A DNA stretch of 64,000 bases from Mycobacterium sp. E787 (lineage in GTDB: Bacteria > Actinomycetota > Actinomycetes > Mycobacteriales > Mycobacteriaceae), in the NCBI RefSeq assembly GCF_001668725.1, contig NZ_LZKL01000095.1:62001-126000 (forward strand), written 5' to 3'. Below are positions 42,187-49,413 of the stretch, one piece after another. A program made the translations under genes and the position numbers. The stretch's first letter is position 1, and each line of letters starts with the position of its first letter. Under the pieces are notes generated by a model. The model saw only the letters and a program-made list of their open reading frames with translations, ran no database searches and was not told where the DNA came from.

Positions 42187-43056
42187 TCAGCCGATGGCGG
42201 CCGCGATGCGGCGCCACTGCTCGCGGGGGAATTCCCTCGGGTCTCCCGTGAGCACCTGCACGCAGACGTGGTCGGCGCCGGCCGCGTGGTGCTCGGCGAC
42301 CCGGGCCAGGACGGCCTGTTCGTCGCCCCACGCGATGATCGCGTCGACGAGCCGATCGCTCACCTGCGACAGGTCCTCTTCCGAAAACCCGCTGCGCAGT
42401 AAGTTGTTCGCGTAGTTCGGCAGCCCCAGGTATCCCCTGAGGAAGTCGCGCCCGATGCGGCGCGCCTCGTCCGCGTCCTCGGTGAGGACGACGCCCTGTT
42501 CCGGCAGCAGCAGCGGTCCCTCGCCCAGCACCGAACGGGCGAAGGCGGTGTGGTCGGGGCTCACCAGGTAGGGGTGGGCGCCGCGTCCGCGCTCGGCGGA
42601 CAGCTCGAGCATCTTCGGGCCGAGTGCGGCGAGAACCCGCCGATCGACGGGGACCGGGCGCTGGGCCTCGTCCAGCCCGTCGAGGAACGACGCGGTGGCC
42701 GCGAGCGGCTTGCGGTAGCGCCCAGGCTCTTTGGCGTCGATCAGGGGCGCGTGGCTGACCCCGATTCCCAACAGGAAGCGGTCACCGTGCTCTTCGGTCA
42801 GCGTGGCGAGAGACTCGGCGACGTCGCCGGCCGAGTGCATCCACAGGTTGAGGATCCCGGTGGCGATCACCGTGCGCTCGGTCGCCGCGAGCAGCCGCCT
42901 CACCGCGTCGAGCACGGACCCGCTGACGTCGGGTATCCACAGCGCCGTGAAACCCAACTCATCCAATTCCGCTGCGGCTTCGGCGGATTCGGCTGGGTCG
43001 CCGTAGTGCAATTGGCTGCTCCAAATGCCGACACCGGTCAGATCCATGCGGGTCAT
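42187..43056 (-). CDS. LLM class F420-dependent oxidoreductase
   Basis: A 289-residue luciferase-like (beta/alpha)8 protein. It opens with GVGIWSSQLHYGDPAESAE and carries GFTALWIPDVSGSVLDAV, VIATGILNLWMHS and RFLLGIGVSHAPLI, the pattern of the F420-dependent LLM family (TIGR03620-type). It uses coenzyme F420 for hydride transfer; the substrate is unknown. Its start overlaps the stop of the FAD monooxygenase upstream (ATGA), so the two are coupled. No counterpart lies between fadB and ercc3 in H37Rv, so the block was inserted or lost. Confidence 0.85.
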   Translation of the reverse strand: MTRMDLTGVGIWSSQLHYGDPAESAEAAAELDELGFTALWIPDVSGSVLDAVRRLLAATERTVIATGILNLWMHSAGDVAESLATLTEEHGDRFLLGIGVSHAPLIDAKEPGRYRKPLAATASFLDGLDEAQRPVPVDRRVLAALGPKMLELSAERGRGAHPYLVSPDHTAFARSVLGEGPLLLPEQGVVLTEDADEARRIGRDFLRGYLGLPNYANNLLRSGFSEEDLSQVSDRLVDAIIAWGDEQAVLARVAEHHAAGADHVCVQVLTGDPREFPREQWRRIAAAIG

Positions 43057-44285
43057 TCCTCTCGTGACTTGAGCGCTTGACTGTCGATTGCGTCGTAGTC
43101 GGGCACGCGCATCGATTCGTGCATCCGCACGCCCTTGGTGTTCAACTTCGCCAGCGTCCGGGAGAGCGAGCCCGGCATCGATGAGACCAGCTGTAGCCCA
43201 AGGGTCAGCGCCCAGACTCCCGCCCGCGAACCGGGGATGATGGTTCGGGCGGCGCCGCGCGCGAAGGCCCGGCTGAGGTGCACGGGCTCGCGCATCGCCA
43301 GCTCGTAGGCGGCGAACGCGCGCAGGTGGTCGCCGTCCGCCCGGGCCAGCTCCCCGGCCAGCACGTAGGCGCCGAGGACGGCGAGGCTGGTGCTGCCGCC
43401 GACCGCGGGACCGGGGCAGTAGCCCGCGTCACCGACCAGGGTGACCCGTCGGCGCGACCAGATGTTCATGCTGAGTTGGCTGATCGCGTCGAAGTAGAAA
43501 GCCGGCGTCCGGTCGATTTCCTCCAGCCAGCGGTCCACGCGGGGATGCATGCCCGCGTACGCGCCGCGCAGTATTTCCTGCTGCCGCAACAAATCTCGGT
43601 GATCGTAGTCGAGTTCGGCCTTGCTGCGGAACATGAACACCACCCGGGCGTCGTCGAGGTGCTCGGCGGTGTAGATCGCCGCGAGCCGGCCGACCCCGAG
43701 ATGGCCGACCATCTCGTTGGGTTCGGCCAGCGACTTCGGTGCGGACATCACCGCCAGGTAGCCGCCGAGGAAGCGGGTCAGGCTGTCCTCCGCGCCGAAG
43801 GTCAGCCGCCGTACGTTGGAGTGCAGCCCGTCGGCGCCGACGATGACGTCGAACCTGCGGGGCGGGGCATGCTCGAATGTCACGGCGCCGTCGTGGTCGA
43901 TGGCCGTGATGGAGTCGCCGAACAGGTACTCCACGTCGTCGCGGGCGGCGTCGTAGTAGATCTCGCTGAGATCGTCGCGCATGATCTCGACGTGCCGGTC
44001 CGACGCGACGCCGACGAGCTTGGTGAGGTCGACGACGGTGGCTCCCGGTCGGCCTTCCCGATACATGGTCATGCGATCGGTGCCCGTGGCGAGCGCCTCG
44101 ATGCGCGGCAGGACGCCCATCTTCGTCGAGATCTCCATCGCCGGGCGGAACAGGTCGACGGCGTGGCCCCCGGTCTTGCGCAGCGTCGACGCGCGCTCGA
44201 CCACGGTGACGTCGATGCCTCGGCGGGTCAGCCAATACGCCAGCACCGGCCCGGCGATGCTGGCACCGGAGATCAGAACCCGCAT
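43053..44285 (-). CDS. FAD-dependent monooxygenase/oxidoreductase
   Basis: A 410-residue class A flavoprotein monooxygenase. The FAD Rossmann motif is at residues 3-15 (VLISGASIAGPVLAYWL), VIVGADGLHSNVRR is the DG motif and GDAGYCPGP is the second FAD phosphate site, all as in the PHBH/UbiH fold. Such enzymes hydroxylate aromatic or polycyclic compounds with NAD(P)H. It is coupled to the LLM gene downstream. The substrate is unknown. ATG at 44285. Confidence 0.88.
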   Translation of the reverse strand: MRVLISGASIAGPVLAYWLTRRGIDVTVVERASTLRKTGGHAVDLFRPAMEISTKMGVLPRIEALATGTDRMTMYREGRPGATVVDLTKLVGVASDRHVEIMRDDLSEIYYDAARDDVEYLFGDSITAIDHDGAVTFEHAPPRRFDVIVGADGLHSNVRRLTFGAEDSLTRFLGGYLAVMSAPKSLAEPNEMVGHLGVGRLAAIYTAEHLDDARVVFMFRSKAELDYDHRDLLRQQEILRGAYAGMHPRVDRWLEEIDRTPAFYFDAISQLSMNIWSRRRVTLVGDAGYCPGPAVGGSTSLAVLGAYVLAGELARADGDHLRAFAAYELAMREPVHLSRAFARGAARTIIPGSRAGVWALTLGLQLVSSMPGSLSRTLAKLNTKGVRMHESMRVPDYDAIDSQALKSREE

Positions 44286-44344
44286 GGGCGTCAGCCTACG
44301 GCCGAGACCCGCGGCGCGGCTCAGCGGATGCTCGCGCTACGGGT

Positions 44345-44599
44345 CTAGTTCTGGTCCTGCGCGTTCTGGGTGAAGATGTCGCCGGACGTCTGGCCGTTGT
44401 CGTTGACGAAGTTGGTGTCGTCGGTGGCGAACGGCGCGGCGGCCGGGAGGCCGGACGCGAAAGCCGTTGCGGTGCCGGTTGTGTGCGCGGCGGCGGACAG
44501 CGCAAGCGTCGCGGCGGTCGCTGCGCCGGCGAAGATCAGTCGCGCCGTGTGGACGTGCCGACGCCGCGATGGAGTGACCGGGTGCCCGATGTTGGTCAT
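44345..44599 (-). CDS. Small exported protein, function unknown
   Basis: An 84-residue protein with a basic start (HPVTPSRRRHVHTAR), a hydrophobic signal stretch (LIFAGAATAATLALSAAA) and a short acidic Asn/Asp/Gln-rich tail (FVNDNGQTSGDIFTQNAQDQN). No Cys, so no lipobox. It is probably secreted. I recognise no family. It lies alone between two divergently arranged enzyme genes. Confidence 0.6.
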   Translation of the reverse strand: MTNIGHPVTPSRRRHVHTARLIFAGAATAATLALSAAAHTTGTATAFASGLPAAAPFATDDTNFVNDNGQTSGDIFTQNAQDQN

Positions 44600-44686
44600 G
44601 CATCCTGTTTAAGGGTCGGCCGTCAGCGGCGGCTATGGCCGAGCTATTGATCCGCTGTGAGGCTGACGGCGCTAGAGTCCGTTGCT

Positions 44687-45676
44687 ATGCGCTTTGGTCT
44701 CTTCATTCCGCAGGGCTGGCGAATGGATCTGGTCGGCATCGAGCCCGACAAACACTGGGCGGTGATGCGCGACCTGGCCGCCTACGCGGACGACACCGCA
44801 TGGGACTCGCTGTGGGTCTACGACCACTTCCACACCGTCCCGATGCCGACGGGTGAAGCCACCCACGAGGCGTGGTCACTGATGGCGGCCTACGCGGCGA
44901 CCACGTCGAGGATCAAGCTCGGCCAGATGTGCACGGCCATGAGCTACCGCAATCCGGTCTATCTGGCCAAGGTTGCAGCGACCGCCGACATCATCTCCGG
45001 CGGCCGGATTCAGATGGGCATCGGCGGCGGGTGGTACGAACATGAGTGGCGCGCTTACGGTTACGGCTTCCCGCCGGCCAGGGTGCGGCTGGCCCGGCTG
45101 GACGAAGGTGTACAGATAATGCGCGACGCCTGGCGCGACGGCAAAGTCAGCTTCGACGGCGAGCACTACCAGGTCGACGGCGCGATCGTCGCCCCGAAGC
45201 CGCTGCAGGACAATGGGATACCGATGTGGATCGCCGGGGGCGGTGAAAAGGTGACGTTGCGCATCGCCGCCAAGTACGCGCAATACACCAACTTCAGCCC
45301 GGAGCCCGAGGCGTTCGCGCACAAGTCGGAGGTGCTGGCACAGCATTGCCGCGAGGTGGGCACCGACTTCGGGGCGATCGTCCGTTCGGTCAACGTCAAC
45401 GCGGTCGTCGGCCCATCGGAGGGTGACGTCAAGGACCGGCTGCAGCGGGTGCGCGACCGCATGGCCGGCTACGTGCCCGAGGCGGCGGCGGACGCGATGA
45501 TGGCCAACACGAGCGGACCGGATTCGGCGGCGGGCACGCCCGAACAGGTTATCGAGCGGATCGCGAAGCTCCGCGACCTCGGCTGCGAATACGCGATCTG
45601 CTACTTCCCGGAGGCCGCGTACGACCGTTCCGGCATCGAGTTGTTCGAGCGGGAGGTGATTCCCGCGCTGAGCTAG
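44687..45676 (+). CDS. LLM class F420-dependent oxidoreductase
   Basis: A 329-residue luciferase-like enzyme. It opens MRFGLFIPQGWRMDL, then SLWVYDHFHTVPMP, RIKLGQMCTAMSYRNPVYLAK, GRIQMGIGGGWYEHEW and YAICYFPEAAYDRSG, all typical of the TIGR03560-type F420-dependent family. It should transfer hydride from or to F420 on an unknown substrate. ATG 44687 gives the family start; the frame is open to 44657. It is a monocistronic plus-strand gene, followed by a repeat element. Confidence 0.88.
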   Translation: MRFGLFIPQGWRMDLVGIEPDKHWAVMRDLAAYADDTAWDSLWVYDHFHTVPMPTGEATHEAWSLMAAYAATTSRIKLGQMCTAMSYRNPVYLAKVAATADIISGGRIQMGIGGGWYEHEWRAYGYGFPPARVRLARLDEGVQIMRDAWRDGKVSFDGEHYQVDGAIVAPKPLQDNGIPMWIAGGGEKVTLRIAAKYAQYTNFSPEPEAFAHKSEVLAQHCREVGTDFGAIVRSVNVNAVVGPSEGDVKDRLQRVRDRMAGYVPEAAADAMMANTSGPDSAAGTPEQVIERIAKLRDLGCEYAICYFPEAAYDRSGIELFEREVIPALS

Positions 45677-45679
45677 GAG

Positions 45680-45719
45680 CGATCGCGAGCGCGGCGAAGC
45701 CGGGCGAAGCGGGTCGCGA
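45680..45719. repeat. Short interspersed palindromic element downstream of an LLM gene
   Basis: About 40 bp just after the LLM stop, reading GCGATCGCGAGCGCGG, then CGAAGCCGGGCGAAGCGG and GTCGC, form a dyad-rich stretch. I recall close variants downstream of many mycobacterial genes, where they may work as hairpins that stabilise or end the transcript. The copy number is not checked. Confidence 0.4.
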
Positions 45720-45726
45720 CCGTGAG

Positions 45727-46020
45727 TCAGATATCGGTGGTGGAGTAGCGGGTCTTGACGGGGGCGGCGGCGAGCAGCGGAGGCAGCTCGGTCAGTTTGC
45801 CTTCACCGGCCCGGAAGGCGCGGTACGCCTCGTCGTGCTCGACGCTCTGCCAGAGCTCGTAGATCAGCCAGTGCGCCTCGTCGTCCTCGTCGACGAGCAC
45901 GTCGGTCCCGAGGTTGCCCGCGAAGGCGCGGGTGTCCTTGAGCGCTCGGCCCATGACCTCGCGGGCCGCCTGCACCGCGTCGGGCTTGAACCTGAGCTCG
46001 AGTGTCACCGTCACCGGCAT
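45727..46020 (-). CDS. ABM (antibiotic biosynthesis monooxygenase) domain protein
   Basis: A 97-residue dimeric alpha+beta barrel. It reads VTVTLELRFKPDAVQAAREV, then TDVLVDEDDEAHWLIYELWQ and EAYRAFRAGEGKLTEL, the ABM pattern. The family includes cofactor-free monooxygenases and haem-degrading enzymes; no Asn-Trp-His triad for haem degradation is evident. ATG 46020 has GGAG upstream; the longer frame to 46161 is not family-like. It is divergent from the Zn-ribbon/OB gene. Confidence 0.8.
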   Translation of the reverse strand: MPVTVTLELRFKPDAVQAAREVMGRALKDTRAFAGNLGTDVLVDEDDEAHWLIYELWQSVEHDEAYRAFRAGEGKLTELPPLLAAAPVKTRYSTTDI

Positions 46021-46187
46021 GGTGGTCTCCTCACGTCGCACGCATCCTCGCCAAGATAGCTCGGCCGGCCAAGACCGCGGCGACCCGTATGCAACGAGAA
46101 TGCGCTTTCCACTTTTCGGAAACCTGTTATACGGTTCAGTGAGCAATATTCTGTTGCGCACTGTGGACGCTCCTGGAGGATCCCTCG

Positions 46188-46601
46188 ATGCAGAAGGCGC
46201 TGGCCCCCGAAATCTCGACCTGGCCCGACGAGAACCCGCAGCTCATCGGGAGTCGCTGTGGCAGCTGCGGTGCCACCACCTTCCCGGTGCAGCAGTGGTG
46301 CCCGCGGTGTAGCGGCGGGGAGATGACGGAATTGTTGTTGCCGCGCCGCGGAACCCTGGTCGCGTGGACCACCCAAGGTTTCCCGCCCGGGGCGCCCTTC
46401 GCCGGTCCGACCGGGAAGGACTTCGTGCCGTTCGGCGTCGGCCTGGTTCAGCTGGGCGACATCATTCGGGTCGAGGGACGGCTGACCGAGAACGACCCGG
46501 CCAAGTTGCAGTTCGGTCAGGAGGTCGAGCTGACCATGGTGCCGTTGACCACCGACGAGGAAGGCGCCGACGTCATGACATTCGCCTTCCAGCCGGTCTA
46601 G
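46188..46601 (+). CDS. Zn-ribbon/OB-fold DUF35 protein
   Basis: A 137-residue protein with an N-terminal rubredoxin-like Zn ribbon (Cys24, Cys27, Cys38, Cys41) and a C-terminal OB fold (FVPFGVGLVQLGDIIRVEG). DUF35 proteins bind acyl-CoA and work with thiolase-like partners. In steroid side-chain degradation the DUF35 part of ChsH2 pairs with the aldolase Ltp2. The thiolase-like gene 13 bp downstream matches this arrangement. The ATG has a GGAGG site 8 bp upstream. Confidence 0.88.
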   Translation: MQKALAPEISTWPDENPQLIGSRCGSCGATTFPVQQWCPRCSGGEMTELLLPRRGTLVAWTTQGFPPGAPFAGPTGKDFVPFGVGLVQLGDIIRVEGRLTENDPAKLQFGQEVELTMVPLTTDEEGADVMTFAFQPV

Positions 46602-46614
46602 AAAGGAGCGTCAG

Positions 46615-47760
46615 ATGACGAACGACGTTGCCATCATCGGCGTCGGCCTGCACCCGTTCGGCAGGTTCGACAAGACCGCCATGCAGATGGGGGCCGAGGC
46701 CATCCAGGCCGCGCTCACCGACGCCGGTGTGGAGTGGAAGGACATCCAGTTCGGCTTCGGCGGCAGCCACGAGGTCTCCAACCCCGACGCGGTGACCCGC
46801 CTGGTCGGGCTGACCGGTATCACCTTCACCAACGTGTTCAACGCCTGCGCCACCGCCGCGAGCGCCATTCAGCAGACCGCCGACACCATCCGGCTGGGCA
46901 AGTACGACATCGGCATCGCGATCGGTTTGGACAAGCATCCGCGTGGCGCGTTCACCGATGACCCCGCCAAGCTGGCACTGCCGCAGTGGTACGCGCAGAA
47001 CGGCCAGTTCGTCACCACGAAGTTCTTCGGCATGAAGGCCAACAAGTACCTGCACGACCACAACATCTCCCAGACCACCCTCGCCAAGGTCGCCGCGAAG
47101 AACTTCCGCAACGGCGCGCTGAACCCGAATGCGTTCCGCCGCAAGCCGATTCCCGAGGAGGAGATCCTCAACTCGGCCGTGCTCAACTACCCGTTGACCC
47201 AGTACATGTTCTGCGCGCCCGACGAGGGGGCCGCCGCGGTGATCATGTGCCGCGCCGACATGGCGCACAAGTACACCGACAAGCCGGTCTATGTGCGCGC
47301 CTGCGAGATCCGGACCCGCCGCTACGGCGCCTACGAGGTGCACGCCACCTTCGCCCCGCCGGACGAGGACGTCTCGCCGACGGTGTACGCCGCCAAGGCG
47401 GCCTACGAGGCGGCCGGCATCGGGCCCGAGGACGTCGACGTGGCCCAGCTGCAGGACACCGACGCCGGAAACGAGGTCATCCACATGGCCGAGACCGGCC
47501 TGTGCGCCGACGGGGAGCAGGAGAAGCTGGTGGCCGACGGGGCCACCGAGATTCACGGCCCGATGCCCGTCAACACCGACGGCGGCCTGATCGCGAACGG
47601 CGAGCCGATCGGCGCGTCGGGCCTGCGCCAGATGCACGAGCTGGTGCGCCAGCTGCGCGGCGAGGCGGGCGAGCGTCAGGTGCCCGGCAACCCGCGCGTC
47701 GGCCTGGCGCAGGTGTACGGCGCACCGGGCACCGCGTCGGCGACGATCCTGTCGCGCTAG
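46615..47760 (+). CDS. Thiolase-like protein (SCP2/Ltp-type, possible retro-aldolase)
   Basis: A 381-residue thiolase-superfamily protein. It has the acyl-Cys region NACATAASA (Cys78) but the site that is GHPxG in thiolases reads NGEPIGASG, so the catalytic His is replaced by Glu. It is closer to the Ltp/SCP2 group, several of which act as retro-aldolases on branched acyl-CoA with a DUF35 partner. The neighbouring DUF35 gene supports this. Activity is inferred from similarity and context. ATG 46615 has a GGAGCG site and the gene ends 4 bp before the convergent helicase. Confidence 0.85.
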   Translation: MTNDVAIIGVGLHPFGRFDKTAMQMGAEAIQAALTDAGVEWKDIQFGFGGSHEVSNPDAVTRLVGLTGITFTNVFNACATAASAIQQTADTIRLGKYDIGIAIGLDKHPRGAFTDDPAKLALPQWYAQNGQFVTTKFFGMKANKYLHDHNISQTTLAKVAAKNFRNGALNPNAFRRKPIPEEEILNSAVLNYPLTQYMFCAPDEGAAAVIMCRADMAHKYTDKPVYVRACEIRTRRYGAYEVHATFAPPDEDVSPTVYAAKAAYEAAGIGPEDVDVAQLQDTDAGNEVIHMAETGLCADGEQEKLVADGATEIHGPMPVNTDGGLIANGEPIGASGLRQMHELVRQLRGEAGERQVPGNPRVGLAQVYGAPGTASATILSR

Positions 47761-49406
47761 ATCGCCGGGCCCAGCAGGTCGTCCGCGTCGCGGATGACGT
47801 AGCCGTAGCCCTGTTCGGCCAGGAAGCGCTGGCGGTGCGCGGCGTATTCGGCGTCCAGGCTGTCGCGGGCCACGACGGAATAGAAGATGGCGCCGCCGCC
47901 GTCGGACTTGGGCCGCAGCAACCGGCCCAGCCGCTGGGCCTCCTCCTGGCGCGACCCGAAGGTGCCCGAAACCTGCACCGCGACAGAGGCTTCCGGTAGG
48001 TCGATGGAGAAGTTGGCGACCTTCGACACCACCAGCGTCGACACCTCGCCGCGCCGGAAGGCGTCGAACAGCGCCTCGCGCTCCTTGGTGCGGGTCGAGC
48101 CCTGGATCACCGGGGCGTTCAGTTCGGCGCCGAGCTCGTCGAGCTGATCCAGATACGCGCCGATCACCAGGGTCTGCTCGCCGGGATGTTTCTCCAGGAT
48201 CGACCTGACCACCGCGATCTTGGTGTGCACCGTCGAGCACAGCCGGTACCGCTCCTCGGGTTCGGCCGTCGCGTACGTCATCCGCTCGCTGTCGGTCATG
48301 GTGACCCGCACCTCGACGCACTCGGCCGGAGCGATCCAGCCCTGCGCCTCGATGTCCTTCCACGGCGCGTCGTAGCGCTTCGGCCCGATCAACGAAAACA
48401 CGTCGCCCTCGCGGCCGTCCTCGCGGATCAGCGTGGCGGTCAGGCCCAGCCGCCGCTTGGACTGCAGGTCGGCCGTCATCCGGAACACCGGCGCCGGCAG
48501 CAGGTGCACCTCGTCGTAGATGATCAGCCCCCAGTCGCGGCTGTCGAACAGCTCCAGGTGCCGGTACTCGCCCTTGGTGCGGCGGGTGATCATCTGGTAA
48601 GTCGAGATGGTGACCGGCCGGATCTCCTTGCGTTCGCCCGAGTATTCGCCGATCTCGTCCTCGGTCAGCGAGGTGCGCGCGACCAGCTCGCGCTTCCATT
48701 GCCGCGCGGCCACGATGTTGGTGACCAGGATCAGCGTCGTCGCACCGGCTTTCGCCATCGCGGCCGCGCCGACCAGTGTCTTGCCGGCGCCGCACGGCAG
48801 CACCACCACCCCGGAGCCCCCGGCCCAGAACGAGTCCGCGGCCAGCTGCTGGTAATCGCGCAGATGCCAGCCGTCCTGATCCAGGCTGATCGGGTGCGCC
48901 TCGCCATCGACGTAACCGGCGAGATCCTCTGCGGGCCAGCCGATCTTGAGCAGCATCTGCTTGACCCGGCCGCGCTCGCTGTTGTGCACGACGACGGTGT
49001 CGTCGTCGATCCGCGCGCCCAGCATCGGCGCGATCTTCTTGTTGCGCAGCACCTCCTCGAGCACCGCGCGGTCCAGGCTGACCAGCGTCAGGCCGTGCGC
49101 GGGATGCTTGACCAGTTGCAGCCGGCCGTAGCGGGCCATGGTGTCGACGATGTCGACCAGCAGCGGCTGGGGCACCGCGTACCGGGAGAAGCTGACCAGC
49201 GCGTCGACGACCTGTTCGGCGTCATGGCCGGCGGCTCGGGCGTTCCACAGCGCCAGCGGCGTGATGCGGTAGGTGTGCACGTGTTCGGGTGCGCGTTCCA
49301 GCTCGGCGAACGGCGCGATGGCGGCGCGCGCCTCGCCGGCCAGCTCGTGATCCACCTCGAGCAGCACCGTCTTGTCGGACTGCACGATCAATGGTCCGTC
49401 GGTCAT
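47757..49406 (-). CDS. ercc3: XPB-type DNA helicase (Ercc3)
   Basis: A 549-residue superfamily 2 helicase matching Rv0861c (Ercc3). Walker A is PCGAGKTLVG at about 204-213, the DEVH box is IIYDEVHLLP near 300, and motif VI is EEAQRLGRLLRP. The N-terminal damage-recognition-like domain is present. XPB helicases unwind DNA in nucleotide excision repair in eukaryotes; the bacterial role is probably repair. ATG 49406 is the family start. It lies 7 bp after the Rv0862c-like gene, with which it forms a pair. Convergent with the thiolase-like gene. Confidence 0.93.
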   Translation of the reverse strand: MTDGPLIVQSDKTVLLEVDHELAGEARAAIAPFAELERAPEHVHTYRITPLALWNARAAGHDAEQVVDALVSFSRYAVPQPLLVDIVDTMARYGRLQLVKHPAHGLTLVSLDRAVLEEVLRNKKIAPMLGARIDDDTVVVHNSERGRVKQMLLKIGWPAEDLAGYVDGEAHPISLDQDGWHLRDYQQLAADSFWAGGSGVVVLPCGAGKTLVGAAAMAKAGATTLILVTNIVAARQWKRELVARTSLTEDEIGEYSGERKEIRPVTISTYQMITRRTKGEYRHLELFDSRDWGLIIYDEVHLLPAPVFRMTADLQSKRRLGLTATLIREDGREGDVFSLIGPKRYDAPWKDIEAQGWIAPAECVEVRVTMTDSERMTYATAEPEERYRLCSTVHTKIAVVRSILEKHPGEQTLVIGAYLDQLDELGAELNAPVIQGSTRTKEREALFDAFRRGEVSTLVVSKVANFSIDLPEASVAVQVSGTFGSRQEEAQRLGRLLRPKSDGGGAIFYSVVARDSLDAEYAAHRQRFLAEQGYGYVIRDADDLLGPAI

Positions 49407-49413
49407 AAGGTCA

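Noticed and set aside
46573..48795. A 740-codon minus-strand open frame
   Set aside because: It runs antisense to the thiolase-like gene and overlaps the helicase in another phase; composition is Arg/Gly-rich without motifs.
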